This document shows positions 30,128 to 38,751 of a stretch of 42,932 nt of DNA, piece after piece. The translations under genes were made by a program, and so were the position numbers. Positions within the stretch are counted from its first letter, which is position 1. Every line of letters starts with the position of its first letter. The DNA lies in NCBI GenBank assembly GCA_913061515.1, contig CAJXSF010000025.1:1-42932 (forward strand). Reading direction: 5' to 3'. The DNA comes from an uncultured Gammaproteobacteria bacterium. Its GTDB lineage: Bacteria; Pseudomonadota; Gammaproteobacteria; Pseudomonadales; Pseudohongiellaceae. The notes beneath the pieces are model-generated. The model worked only from the letters and a program-made list of their open reading frames with translations, did not search any database and was not told the DNA's origin.

Positions 30128-31141
30128 ATGCCTCGCAAGCTTATTATTCGATCTGTCATGGCAATTCTCGCCATATTTGCGATCATGCTGTTTAGCGCCA
30201 ATGCTTGGCTTGCGCGTTATCTCGATGCTCCAATGCCGCTGGCGCAGCCCACCGTGATTGAAGTACGCCCCGGTAGTAGCTTGCGGCAAGTGGCGTCATT
30301 ACTAGAGGCGCAAGTCGGCTTAAACCATCCCGCCATTTTCTCCTATTGGGCACAGCGCGAAGGCTTCGATCGCTCCATACGTACAGGTGAGTTCGCGATT
30401 AGCCCAGGAATGAGCCCTAGAGCCGCTCTAGAGCATTTGGTTTCAGGACAAGCTGTCCAATACCCCATAACGTTTATCGAAGGGACAAGAGTGCAGGATG
30501 CCTTAAGTGCCCTTTGGAACAGCCCCAAACTCAACATCACCTTGCAAGGACTTTCTGATGCGGAGATTCTAGCGGCCATCGGAACGCCCTTTGAGCATCT
30601 AGAGGGCAGCCTGTACCCAGACACCTATTTCTATACCGCCGGCACTAGCGACCGTGACCTGCTGCGCCGCGCTAGTGCGCGATTACAACAGGTGTTGAGC
30701 CAAGAGTGGGAAACCCGTGCCGTTGGGCTCCCTCTCCAGACCCCCTATGAAGCATTAACCTTAGCCTCTATCATTGAAAAAGAGTCGGGAATTTTTAGTG
30801 AGCATGGAGAAATCGCTGGTGTATTTATCCGTCGTCTACACGCGGGTATGCGTCTGCAATCTGATCCCACTGTCATCTATGGCATGGGAGAGAGCTACGA
30901 AGGCAATATCCGGCGCGTAGACTTAGAAACGACCACTGCTTACAACACTTATAGAATCAATGGGCTTCCGCCCACGCCCATCGCCATGGCTGGCCGCAAC
31001 GCAATACACGCGAGCCTGAACCCAAGTGATGGAGAAACTCTCTATTTCGTCGCGACCGGCGACGGAGGGCACCATTTTTCCGCTACTCTTAGCGAACACA
31101 ATGCAGCGGTAAGACGCTATCAACTTCGACAGACACAATAG
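30128..31141 (+). CDS. mltG: Endolytic murein transglycosylase MltG
   Basis: Inner-membrane lytic transglycosylase (YceG family) that cuts nascent glycan strands. It has 337 residues: one N-terminal transmembrane helix (about 9-28), a LysM-like region (about 42-110) and the YceG catalytic domain with the Glu pair 217/219 in ASIIEKESG, plus YNTYRINGLPPTPI. It starts immediately at the pabC stop, so it is coupled. Confidence 0.95.
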   Translation: MPRKLIIRSVMAILAIFAIMLFSANAWLARYLDAPMPLAQPTVIEVRPGSSLRQVASLLEAQVGLNHPAIFSYWAQREGFDRSIRTGEFAISPGMSPRAALEHLVSGQAVQYPITFIEGTRVQDALSALWNSPKLNITLQGLSDAEILAAIGTPFEHLEGSLYPDTYFYTAGTSDRDLLRRASARLQQVLSQEWETRAVGLPLQTPYEALTLASIIEKESGIFSEHGEIAGVFIRRLHAGMRLQSDPTVIYGMGESYEGNIRRVDLETTTAYNTYRINGLPPTPIAMAGRNAIHASLNPSDGETLYFVATGDGGHHFSATLSEHNAAVRRYQLRQTQ

Positions 31142-31170
31142 CGAAGACCTAACAGGTGGTACAAAGTTCA

Positions 31171-31788
31171 ATGAAGGGACGATTCATAACGATAGAAGGC
31201 GGGGAAGGTGTTGGGAAAAGCACCAATATTGAATGCATCACAGATCGCCTCGAGCGCGCTGGCATTGAATTTGTGTTGACCAGAGAGCCCGGAGGCACTC
31301 CATTTGCCGAGAAGATCCGTTCGCTATTACTGGAAAATCATGACGAAGCCATCGCTGAGATGACAGAGCTGTTGTTGATCTTTGCAGCGCGTGCGCAGCA
31401 TATTGCTCAAGTAATCGCGCCGGCGCTAGCGGCAGGAAAATGGGTCGTGAGCGATCGATTCACCGACGCCACTTATGCCTACCAAGGGGGAGGGCGAGGG
31501 CTAAGTTCTGAGTCAATCGCACAGCTTGAGACCCTCGTACAAGGCTCTTTGCGCCCCGATGTCACGTTTTTACTAGACCTAGAGCCCGAGGTCGGCTTAG
31601 AACGCGCAAGTCAACGTGCCGCCTTAGACCGATTCGAACAAGAACAAGTCGAGTTCTTTAACAAAGTACGTTCGACCTATTTGCAGCGCGCCAAGGCAGA
31701 ACCAGCACGTTGCGTAATTATCGATGCAGGGGCTTCGATAGAAGCGGTGCAAGCCGATATTCTGGCCCATTTGGAGCGTTTGTTGTGA
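31171..31788 (+). CDS. tmk: Thymidylate kinase
   Basis: Phosphorylates dTMP to dTDP. It has 205 residues. P-loop GGEGVGKST (about 10-18), DR motif in [17 protein letters not shown], and a lid-like region. I prefer ATG 31171 ([10 protein letters not shown]) with AGGTGG about 11 nt upstream; a GTG at 31156 is alternative. It overlaps holB by 4 nt (GTGA). Confidence 0.95.
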   Translation: MKGRFITIEGGEGVGKSTNIECITDRLERAGIEFVLTREPGGTPFAEKIRSLLLENHDEAIAEMTELLLIFAARAQHIAQVIAPALAAGKWVVSDRFTDATYAYQGGGRGLSSESIAQLETLVQGSLRPDVTFLLDLEPEVGLERASQRAALDRFEQEQVEFFNKVRSTYLQRAKAEPARCVIIDAGASIEAVQADILAHLERLL

Positions 31789-32813
31789 GCTTAGCGACGC
31801 AAGCACTACCCTGGCATCAAGAGGCCTGGAACCGCACAGTCGAACAGGTCGACAGTGGCAAGGCTCCACACGCCTATCTGATTAGTGCGCAAGCGGCCAG
31901 TGGCAAACGCTATTTCGCCAATATGCTTGCGCAACGACTGCTGTGCCATACCCCCACACCACAAAGTGCATGTGGGCATTGCCCTGCGTGTTTATTGAGT
32001 GCTGCGGGCAATAACCCTGATCTAATCATCGTTAAACCACTGGATAAGTCCAAGGTTATTCGCATCGATCAAATCCGCGACTTAAAACATTTTCTTGAAA
32101 CAAGTTCGCATTCCTTCGGCAAACGCGTCATTGTTCTAGACACTGCGGAAACACTGAACATCAGTGCTGCGAATGCTTTGCTGAAAGGCCTCGAAGAGCC
32201 GCCTCAAGATGCGGTATTTCTGATTTTAAGCGATCGACCAAAGGCGGTTATGGCGACCATTTCAAGCCGCTGCCGCCCCTTAAAGCTCAGTAGCCCGAAT
32301 GCTGCCCAAGCCATTGCCTGGCTTAATGCACAAGTGCCAAGTGCAACAAGCGAGGATGTTGAGTTTGCGCTAGACTATGCGCAAGGTCGCGTTTTCAATG
32401 CCTTAGCTATGCTTGAAGACGAAACCAAAAGTTTACATGAAGAGATCGGGGCAGATTTACTGCTAGTGATCAAGCAACAAACCCTGGCTACGAAAATCGC
32501 GACTCGCTATCAAAAGAATCACTGCGCTGAGGTGCTCAATATTCTAAGCTACTGGCTTAGTGCACTGAGTAAGTTTGAAGTCACAGGGCAACGCCAATTT
32601 ATAAAAGGGCGCGCCTTACAAGAGGCAGCACAACTGATGCCCAGCCAGGCTTCTAGCCATAGCCAACTAGCGAAAGGCTTAATGAGCTTCTATGCCAATG
32701 TCGTGCAAGCGCAAACGCAGATTGCAGGAGTATCAAACCCCAATTTACAATTATTGTTAGAAGATTTATTGATGCAGTTACAGCAACTTTTCAGATCACA
32801 AAAAGGCCTATAG
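31785..32813 (+). CDS. holB: DNA polymerase III delta' subunit
   Basis: Clamp-loader subunit. It has 342 residues from the GTG in the tmk stop overlap; the longer frame from 31710 lies inside tmk and is rejected. AAA+-like fold with [17 protein letters not shown] in the P-loop region, a zinc-binding CGHCPACLL module with a further Cys upstream, [20 protein letters not shown], and SRC in SSRCRPLKL. Conserved tmk-holB-pilZ order. Confidence 0.94.
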   Translation: MSLATQALPWHQEAWNRTVEQVDSGKAPHAYLISAQAASGKRYFANMLAQRLLCHTPTPQSACGHCPACLLSAAGNNPDLIIVKPLDKSKVIRIDQIRDLKHFLETSSHSFGKRVIVLDTAETLNISAANALLKGLEEPPQDAVFLILSDRPKAVMATISSRCRPLKLSSPNAAQAIAWLNAQVPSATSEDVEFALDYAQGRVFNALAMLEDETKSLHEEIGADLLLVIKQQTLATKIATRYQKNHCAEVLNILSYWLSALSKFEVTGQRQFIKGRALQEAAQLMPSQASSHSQLAKGLMSFYANVVQAQTQIAGVSNPNLQLLLEDLLMQLQQLFRSQKGL

Positions 32814-32816
32814 TCA

Positions 32817-33179
32817 ATGACGGTGGCAGAAGCAGATAGCAAACCTGCAAAACATGGTATTTTGTCTTTGTCGATCAAAGACAAAGCCGTGTTGTATGCC
32901 GCCTATATGCCATTTTTGAAAAACGGCGGGCTATTTATCCCTACCGCACGCCAATATGAAATCGGCAACGAAGTTTTTATGTTGCTAAAGCTACTCGATG
33001 AAGGCGAACGAATCCCTGTTGCAGGCACGGTCGTGTGGATTACTCCGGCTTTTTCTCAAGACAACCAGGCGACCGGTGTCGGCATACAATTTAAGGATGT
33101 TCAGGGGCAAGTGCGCCGCAAAATCGAAACGTTACTGGCTGGCAGTCTTAACAGCGACAAACCAACAAATACAATGTGA
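32817..33179 (+). CDS. pilZ: Type IV pilus PilZ-domain protein
   Basis: It has 120 residues. The sequence LSIKDKAVLYAAYMPFLKNG, then GLFIPT, VAGTVVWITP and a C-terminal LAGSLNSDKPTNTM closely follow Pseudomonas PilZ, which is needed for type IV pilus assembly. Like PilZ itself it lacks the RxxxR and D/NxSxxG c-di-GMP-binding residues, so it probably does not bind the second messenger. Downstream of holB as in pseudomonads; tatD, common next, is absent here. Confidence 0.93.
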   Translation: MTVAEADSKPAKHGILSLSIKDKAVLYAAYMPFLKNGGLFIPTARQYEIGNEVFMLLKLLDEGERIPVAGTVVWITPAFSQDNQATGVGIQFKDVQGQVRRKIETLLAGSLNSDKPTNTM

Positions 33180-33187
33180 GGTCAACA

Positions 33188-33709
33188 ATGTCTTTTTCAT
33201 TTGCTAGGTTTTCATTCTTACGTCTTAGTTTTTTATTAAGCCTTGTAGGATTTTTGACAGCCTGCCAACAAGAAAGCACGAGTGTAGCGCAAGCATCAGA
33301 GGCGCAAGAATCGACTGTGTTACAAGTAATGAAAGACCCTTCATGTGGCTGTTGCGTAGGCTGGATTGATCATGTCAGTGATCGAGGCTTTGCAGCGCAG
33401 ATCAGTCACCCCGCAGACCTGAACGGCGAAAAACTTAAATTAGGAATCAAGCCAGAGTATCAGTCTTGTCACACCGCTGTGTCTGAGCATGGCTATGTGT
33501 TCGAAGGGCATATTCCAGCCAATATTATTTCTCGTTTCATGGCTGAAATGCCCGATGATGCGCTCGGCCTAGCTGTGCCAGGTATGCCAATGGGCAGCCC
33601 TGGAATGGAGATTGGCGATCAGTTTCACCCCTACGATGTACTGCTGCTTAAAACCGATGGTAGTTCATCAGTCTATGCACACGTGGCCACGCAGGCCGAA
33701 CAATACTAA
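33188..33709 (+). CDS. DUF411 lipoprotein, putative metal-associated
   Basis: It has 173 residues from ATG 33188 (GAGG 6 nt upstream; the GTG at 33176 overlaps the pilZ stop). N-terminal lipoprotein signal with lipobox-like FLTACQQ, then the DUF411 domain: VMKDPSCGCCVGWIDHV, SCHTAV and a Met-rich VPGMPMGSPGMEIG. Cys-x-Cys-Cys and Met clusters fit a copper-binding envelope protein; DUF411 genes often occur near copper-resistance genes, but none is visible here. Convergent with the gene at 33720, 10 bp away. Confidence 0.8.
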   Translation: MSFSFARFSFLRLSFLLSLVGFLTACQQESTSVAQASEAQESTVLQVMKDPSCGCCVGWIDHVSDRGFAAQISHPADLNGEKLKLGIKPEYQSCHTAVSEHGYVFEGHIPANIISRFMAEMPDDALGLAVPGMPMGSPGMEIGDQFHPYDVLLLKTDGSSSVYAHVATQAEQY

Positions 33710-33719
33710 GTAATTGGCT

Positions 33720-34853
33720 TCAATTCTGTGCGAGTTCGGCATCGACATATTGAGCGATCGCCAAACTCGCCGTAAGCCCTGGGGATTCAATTCCGAACAA
33801 TTGAATCAACCCTGCAATGCCATGGTCCGCTTGGCTTTGAATCACAAAATCTTGCACGGGCTCCGTTGCTCGATGTAGCTTCGGCCTTATCCCTGCATAA
33901 TCCGGCACCAAATCATCACTATTAATCCCTGGTATATAACGCCGGATCGCTTCGGCAAATTGTTTAGCACGCATTGGATTGACCGCATAGTCTTTCTCAG
34001 CAACAGCTTCAACGTCAGGCCCGAATCGAACTCCTCCTGCAAGGTCTAATGTGGCGTGTACTCCCAATCCGATATTCGAGTGCTCAGGCACTGGATACAC
34101 CAAGTGCTGAAGCTTAATGCGTTTATTAAGCTTAAAATAACTGCCTTTATACCAGTGCACTTGAGGAATGTTGTTTGTCGAAAGTGATTCTATTTTTTGC
34201 GCCAATTGCTGTGCCTGCAAACCTGCCGCATTGATAAAGGCGGTGCAGCTAAAACGATAAGTTTGTCGATTGTTCTTATCCCCAGATTCACACAATACCT
34301 CAAACCCTTTAGTATGGCGCTTTACCTCTAACACTTGCGTTAAGCCTGCAAACTGTACACCACGACTCTCGGCTTGCTGCAATAATCGCTGCATAAAACC
34401 GTGGCTATCGATAATGCCGGTGGTGGGGGATAGAAGGGCGTGCGCTCCAGTCACAGAAGGTTCAAGGGCGTGCAATGTTTGCCGATCAATCTCGCGTAAA
34501 TCTGTTACGCCGTTTTCATTTGCCTGCTTGGCAATTTTCTCTAAGCTGCTTTGTTCACCGTCTTGCGCGATAATTAGTTTGCCGGTTTGTCTATAGGCGA
34601 TTTCAAACTGTTGGCAGTAATTGTAAAGTAGGGCATTGCCTTCGCGACATAAACGCGCTTTCAAAGATCCTTTCGGGTAGTAAATTCCTGCATGAATCAC
34701 TTCACTGTTTCGGCTACTGGTTTCCTGGCCTACCGATGAATGTTGATCTATTAACAGAATTGTATATTTAGCTGAGAGTGTTTTTGACAAGCGTTCAGCA
34801 ATGGCCAGGCCAATCACACCCGCACCGGTAATACACAACTCAAAATGTTCCAT
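33720..34853 (-). CDS. FAD-dependent oxidoreductase, LhgO (L-2-hydroxyglutarate oxidase)-like
   Basis: It has 377 residues of the DAO/LhgO family. FAD motif CITGAGVIGLAIAERL, ETSSRNSEVIHAGIYYPKGS (family signature including the FAD-contacting region), LVPDYAGIRPKL and the C-terminal LFGIESPGLTASLAIA. Closest known relatives oxidise L-2-hydroxyglutarate to 2-oxoglutarate and pass electrons to the quinone pool. A glycerol-3-phosphate or other 2-hydroxyacid substrate cannot be ruled out. Its ATG directly abuts the stop of the alkB-like gene upstream (TAG then ATG, no gap), so the two are almost certainly one operon. Confidence 0.8.
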   Translation of the reverse strand: MEHFELCITGAGVIGLAIAERLSKTLSAKYTILLIDQHSSVGQETSSRNSEVIHAGIYYPKGSLKARLCREGNALLYNYCQQFEIAYRQTGKLIIAQDGEQSSLEKIAKQANENGVTDLREIDRQTLHALEPSVTGAHALLSPTTGIIDSHGFMQRLLQQAESRGVQFAGLTQVLEVKRHTKGFEVLCESGDKNNRQTYRFSCTAFINAAGLQAQQLAQKIESLSTNNIPQVHWYKGSYFKLNKRIKLQHLVYPVPEHSNIGLGVHATLDLAGGVRFGPDVEAVAEKDYAVNPMRAKQFAEAIRRYIPGINSDDLVPDYAGIRPKLHRATEPVQDFVIQSQADHGIAGLIQLFGIESPGLTASLAIAQYVDAELAQN

Positions 34854-35483
34854 CTATTCGTTCACTTTAATCTGGCGAAAAGTAAGATTGATACGCGCAG
34901 TGTCGACATGTTTTTCCTTAGCGACTCGGTGCAACCAATGCGATTGAGTATGGCCGCTCATCACCAACAAACTACCGTGATGAAGCTGAATCTTTTGTTG
35001 TGCGATTGTTTTGTCGTAACGATGCTTTAGCGTAAACGTGCGCGTTGCTCCAAGGCTTAGTGAAGCAATGACTGGTTGCTCACCTAACTCAGGCTCATCG
35101 TCACTGTGCCAGTCGACACTGTCATTTCCATCACGATAATAATTGGCTAGAACTGAATTGAAATTATGCTGACTAATGCTTTCAACCTGCCTTTTTATGG
35201 CTAGCAACGCGTCAGGCCAAGGCAACGGCTTTAAGCGAATGCCTGAATAACTATACTGCGCTTGCGCATCACCATACCAATTCTGCAATCTTGGTACAGG
35301 AATTTGCTTACCAGCGATGCGTATCGTGTCTTGCCGCCAAGGTAATTCTTTCAGACATACCGACAGGAAATTATCCGCATCATATGTGCTTATAGCATTG
35401 GGGAAATAGTGCAGCTGGGCATCAGTGAGTTTGGCGACAACCAGCTCCTCTTTTTGGTCAAAAAGATCGAGAGATTTTCGCAT
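34854..35483 (-). CDS. alkB: AlkB-family 2-oxoglutarate/Fe(II) dioxygenase (nucleic-acid demethylase)
   Basis: It has 209 residues from ATG 35483 (a TTG two codons upstream is possible). Iron ligands His126 and Asp128 in VDWHSDDEPEL and His185 in WLHRVAK; 2-oxoglutarate-binding arginines in ARINLTFR; substrate-lid PRLQNWYGD and SYSG typical of the ABH2/ABH3-like branch. It oxidatively removes alkyl groups from N1-A/N3-C in DNA or RNA, consuming 2-oxoglutarate and O2. Not part of an ada operon here. It is followed without a gap by the LhgO-like gene. Confidence 0.88.
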   Translation of the reverse strand: MRKSLDLFDQKEELVVAKLTDAQLHYFPNAISTYDADNFLSVCLKELPWRQDTIRIAGKQIPVPRLQNWYGDAQAQYSYSGIRLKPLPWPDALLAIKRQVESISQHNFNSVLANYYRDGNDSVDWHSDDEPELGEQPVIASLSLGATRTFTLKHRYDKTIAQQKIQLHHGSLLVMSGHTQSHWLHRVAKEKHVDTARINLTFRQIKVNE

Positions 35484-35520
35484 GTCCAAAAGCCAAGTAA
35501 ATAAGAAGTGGGAATAGGGC

Positions 35521-35886
35521 TTATTCGAGCAGGTCTAGCAGGGCTTCCAGTTTTTGAGCAGGAAGTGCGCTTATTTTCTGCATCAGCAATGAATCAAGTT
35601 TGACGTGTTCGTCTACGCCTGGGCGCGACTCCCCTTTAACTTGCTCTATATAACGGCCAAGTAAAAGATTTATCTCAGTGTTCATGCTGCGATTATGGTG
35701 CCGGGAGACACGTTTAAGGTTCTCTAACAATTCGGCCGGCAAGCGCACGACAAACTTACTGATTTCTGGCTTTGCAGAAGGTTCAGCCGCAGGCGCTTGT
35801 TCAGTTACCGTGTATTGACGCGTTTCTTGATCTGCGTTGGAGTCTGAATCATGCCGTGCGTTTAGTTCACAAGAATCGGGACACAT
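35521..35886 (-). CDS. Arc-type ribbon-helix-helix DNA-binding protein
   Basis: It has 121 residues: a disordered, acidic N-terminus (1-40), then an Arc-like ribbon-helix-helix (about 43-80, KFVVRLPAELLENLKRVSRH then NRSMNTEINLLLGRYI) and a short C-terminal helix. Such proteins bind DNA as dimers, often regulating an adjacent gene. It precedes alkB on the same strand by 37 bp and is divergent from gorA by about 100 bp, so either could be a target; neither is shown. Confidence 0.8.
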   Translation of the reverse strand: MCPDSCELNARHDSDSNADQETRQYTVTEQAPAAEPSAKPEISKFVVRLPAELLENLKRVSRHHNRSMNTEINLLLGRYIEQVKGESRPGVDEHVKLDSLLMQKISALPAQKLEALLDLLE

Positions 35887-35989
35887 GTTAATAAAGCCTG
35901 TATTCGAGCAAAATTATTTGTGATCATAGCTGTAACAAGCACCTTACTCAACTCTCAATAGAGAGAGCACTTAAATAGGAATTATCAAC

Positions 35990-37339
35990 GTGACAAATTT
36001 TGACTACGATCTGTTTATCATCGGCGGCGGATCAGGTGGAGTAAGGGCTGGACGAATAGCCGCATCACTCGGCGCCAAAGTGGCCATGGCTGAAGAACGC
36101 TATATGGGTGGCACCTGTGTCAATGTAGGCTGCATCCCTAAAAAGCTTTTCAGTTATGCCGCGTATTATGCCAAAGATTTCGTCGATGCACGGGGTTACG
36201 GATGGGAGTTTCCACAAGCTCCAGCGTTTGAATGGTCCACACTTATTGAGAACAAAGATACTGAAATCAATCGCTTAAACTCAATCTATCAGAACCTCAT
36301 GACCAATGCTGGTGTACATGTCATCCATGAACGTGCCAGTTTGTTGGATGAGCACACTATTGCTTTGGAAACCCATACAGTCACAGCGAAAGAGATTCTA
36401 ATCGCAACAGGTGGTTGGCCCTTTGTCCCCGAATTTCCTGGCAGCGAGCATGCAATCACCTCTAATGAGGTCTTCTCTTTAGACAAGTTGCCCAAATCGG
36501 CTTTAGTGGTTGGTGGTGGGTATATCGCTGTGGAGCTCGCGGGAATATTCGCCGCACTGGGCGTTGAAACCTCGGTATCTTATCGAGGAGGTGCCGTTCT
36601 ACGCGGTTTCGATGTTGAGCTTGCCGAGGCTTTCTCGCAGGAGTTCGATAAATACGCCACGCAGTTATTGCAGACCAATGTGACGAAAATCGTGAAATCT
36701 GACGATATTCTTACTGTTAGTTTCGATCGTGGGCCCGATATCGAGGTCGAAACCGTCCTATTTGCCACCGGTAGACACCCAAATACCGCCAATTTGGGCC
36801 TTGAAGCCCTTGGAATTAAGCTCGCAAAAAACGGCGCTATCATCGTAAATGAGCAATTCGACACAAATATCGCCAATATCCACGCCGTTGGAGACGTTAT
36901 CGACCGTGTAGCGTTAACACCTGTGGCTCTAGCTGAAGGCCAGCTATTAGCACACCGATTGTTTGGCAAAGGCGGTAAAGACATGTCCTATGACAATATT
37001 CCAACCGCAGTATTCTGTCAGCCTGAAATCGCCACAGTGGGCCTAACTGAGTCAATTGCTCGGGAAAAATACCAAGAGATTGCCGTTTACCGAAGCCGAT
37101 TCACGCCATTACGCCATACACTTAGTGGTCGCGGTGAAAAGAACTTCCTAAAGTTGATCGTCGATGTGGCCACCGACAGAGTGATCGGCGCACATATGAT
37201 GGGCGAATATGCCGCGGAGATTATGCAAGGCATTGGTATAGCCATTAAGTCGGGCGCTACAAAAGCAGACTTTGACGCCACAATCGGAATTCATCCAAGC
37301 GTTGCTGAAGAGTTTGTCACGATGAGAACACCGTCGTAA
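35990..37339 (+). CDS. gorA: Glutathione-disulfide reductase
   Basis: NADPH-dependent reduction of GSSG. It has 449 residues. FAD motif LFIIGGGSGGVRAGR, redox disulfide Cys43/Cys48 in GGTCVNVGCIPKKLF (the KKL form marks glutathione reductases), NADP-binding VVGGGYIAVELAGIF with two Arg in SYRGGAVLRGF selecting NADPH, and the C-terminal His435/Glu440 pair in GIHPSVAEE. The start is GTG 35990 with TAGGAA about 9 nt upstream. The phage-like insertion begins 96 bp downstream of its stop. Confidence 0.96.
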   Translation: MTNFDYDLFIIGGGSGGVRAGRIAASLGAKVAMAEERYMGGTCVNVGCIPKKLFSYAAYYAKDFVDARGYGWEFPQAPAFEWSTLIENKDTEINRLNSIYQNLMTNAGVHVIHERASLLDEHTIALETHTVTAKEILIATGGWPFVPEFPGSEHAITSNEVFSLDKLPKSALVVGGGYIAVELAGIFAALGVETSVSYRGGAVLRGFDVELAEAFSQEFDKYATQLLQTNVTKIVKSDDILTVSFDRGPDIEVETVLFATGRHPNTANLGLEALGIKLAKNGAIIVNEQFDTNIANIHAVGDVIDRVALTPVALAEGQLLAHRLFGKGGKDMSYDNIPTAVFCQPEIATVGLTESIAREKYQEIAVYRSRFTPLRHTLSGRGEKNFLKLIVDVATDRVIGAHMMGEYAAEIMQGIGIAIKSGATKADFDATIGIHPSVAEEFVTMRTPS

Positions 37340-37421
37340 GACTCAGAATCGACATAGGGCTTCGCGAAGGATCACTTAAAAGTGTCTGAAATCCTTATAG
37401 AAGTCCTAAACACCCCCCATT

Positions 37422-37455
37422 TCACTAATTCCGGTAATAAAGATTACCGGAATTA
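37422..37455. repeat. Left attachment site (attL) with 30-bp palindrome
   Basis: TCACTAATTCCGGTAAT (37422-37438), spacer AAAG (37439-37442), ATTACCGGAATTA (37443-37455). The inner 13-bp arms are perfectly complementary. 37435-37455 is identical to 40439-40459. The outer arm 37422-37438 is also the exact reverse complement of 40447-40463 at the right end. Arms plus a short spacer resemble tyrosine-recombinase sites (11-6-11 spacing is possible), but the sequence does not match the gammaproteobacterial dif consensus. Confidence 0.8.
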
Positions 37456-37505
37456 ACATAGTAGGCTTTACCCCTGCTAAATCCGGTACTAGATATAATC
37501 GGAAG

Positions 37506-37703
37506 TTAGATTGCCACCATGTGCAGCGCACATTTGCTGCAAACATCCACATCGATCTGACCACGAGTCGCTGAATAACGATCGCCTTTGATGTACGAGC
37601 CGCACATCATGACCGTTGGTTTTGAACCCGCCACTAAGTAAGCCGAATACTTAGCCAGATGCAAAGTTCCGTCACGAACGATCATCACGAAGCCAGGGTG
37701 CAT
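37506..37703 (-). CDS. Small Cys-containing protein downstream of the replication gene
   Basis: It has 65 residues, starting 4 bp after the replication-gene stop on the same strand, so almost certainly cotranscribed. Two cysteine motifs (VMMCGSYIKGDRYS and DVCSKCALHM) could bind a metal. In CTXphi the gene after rstA is rstB, a single-stranded-DNA-binding protein; in Ff phages it is gene V. Position suggests a similar role, but I recognise no domain and it is shorter than RstB. Confidence 0.6.
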   Translation of the reverse strand: MHPGFVMIVRDGTLHLAKYSAYLVAGSKPTVMMCGSYIKGDRYSATRGQIDVDVCSKCALHMVAI

Positions 37704-37707
37704 TTGG

Positions 37708-38751
37708 TTAGCCTACGTTGGTGAGCTTTTCAGCTGAGTGATGAACCAATCCAAGTTCGAATGCCCAGTCTGGGATTTGTACTGGCTTAGCTTCTAGAAC
37801 GCGAACCAAAGGAACCACGTTAGAGCGATCAACTTTTTCGACAGTGATATTGATATCAATACCATGCTGTAAAAGATGCGCTCTGTGCTTATAAAATGTC
37901 GGCTTTGATAGCATTTCGCGAGGATTGTGCCCGTCTTTCCAGAGCACATAAGTGGATCGCAAATAGGTTGGAAGTTCGTGCAATACTTTGGTGGATAGCG
38001 CTATTTGTTCGCTCATTTCGATTCTCTTTATGTACGTGTTTAATAGTCTCATAGACGTTTCTTTTTGCCAGCTGCGGGCAGTTTTTAACCCGATCTTTTC
38101 AAGCTCTTTAGATCTTAACGTCAGTTCTATTCTTAATTTGTTTTGTGCGAAATCGTATAGTGGCGTGTCTTTAAATTGTGGTGCTAATTTGTGCGATTTA
38201 GAAGCCTGTATTTCCTCCCCTTTGCTATAAGCCTTGATTGACCAACGTCTGGAATGTTTTCCCCAGTAGAGTGTGCCGCCTTTGGAAGATGGGCGGCCAT
38301 GACGCGTTTTGCTTTTAAACTCAGCAGCGCGAAGCCAGTTTTTTACATCGGCAAGAGTTCGTAGTTCAAACATGCCGTTAATATCTACCCGAGCTAAAGG
38401 GTAGTCCCCTTCCCTTACCAAATCGATTGTTTCTTGAGTTAAAGGTAAATTCAACTTACTAGCAACCGTGAGAAAGGTGTCGAGCACTAGAGATAGAAGG
38501 TCATCACTGCCAAAGATGTTGTGACCTTGTAAGAACTTCGCAGGATTGCCATGTATGACGAGTTCGGTCGCCAGACCGGAACCGTCACCGCCTTGGCTTT
38601 TTACGGTAATGCCTTGCTCATGAGAGCCTTCAACTTGAAGGCGACATGGAGACTCCCAGTCAACCTCACCAGAGGGTAAAACCTTGAGTACGGAGCCGCT
38701 ATTAAGTGGCTCATGTACGAAAGGAATTATGGCTGTTACCCAATCGATCAT
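37708..38751 (-). CDS. Filamentous-phage replication initiation protein (RstA / gene II-X family)
   Basis: It has 347 residues from ATG 38751 (MIDWVTAIIPFVHEPLNSG), the N-terminus I recall for RstA-type proteins; the frame stays open upstream to 38952, but that part looks nonconserved. Visible blocks: GNPAKFLQGHNIFGSDDLL, RVDINGMFEL (about 121-130), EFKSKTRHGRPSSKGGTLYW, SIKAYSKGEE and NKLRIELTLRSKELEKIGL. This family starts rolling-circle replication by nicking the replicative form. It is divergent from the Xre gene as rstA is from rstR. Ribosome site weak. Confidence 0.85.
   Translation of the reverse strand: MIDWVTAIIPFVHEPLNSGSVLKVLPSGEVDWESPCRLQVEGSHEQGITVKSQGGDGSGLATELVIHGNPAKFLQGHNIFGSDDLLSLVLDTFLTVASKLNLPLTQETIDLVREGDYPLARVDINGMFELRTLADVKNWLRAAEFKSKTRHGRPSSKGGTLYWGKHSRRWSIKAYSKGEEIQASKSHKLAPQFKDTPLYDFAQNKLRIELTLRSKELEKIGLKTARSWQKETSMRLLNTYIKRIEMSEQIALSTKVLHELPTYLRSTYVLWKDGHNPREMLSKPTFYKHRAHLLQHGIDINITVEKVDRSNVVPLVRVLEAKPVQIPDWAFELGLVHHSAEKLTNVG

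Noticed and set aside
37426..37455. Chromosomal dif site used by XerCD
   Set aside because: The 11-6-11 spacing can be drawn, but the right half (TTACCGGAATT) does not fit the well-conserved XerD half (TTATGTTAAAT). Xer use is possible but this is not the canonical dif.
37426..37455. Palindrome as an ordinary gorA terminator
   Set aside because: No T run follows the hairpin on either strand, so it is not a standard intrinsic terminator.
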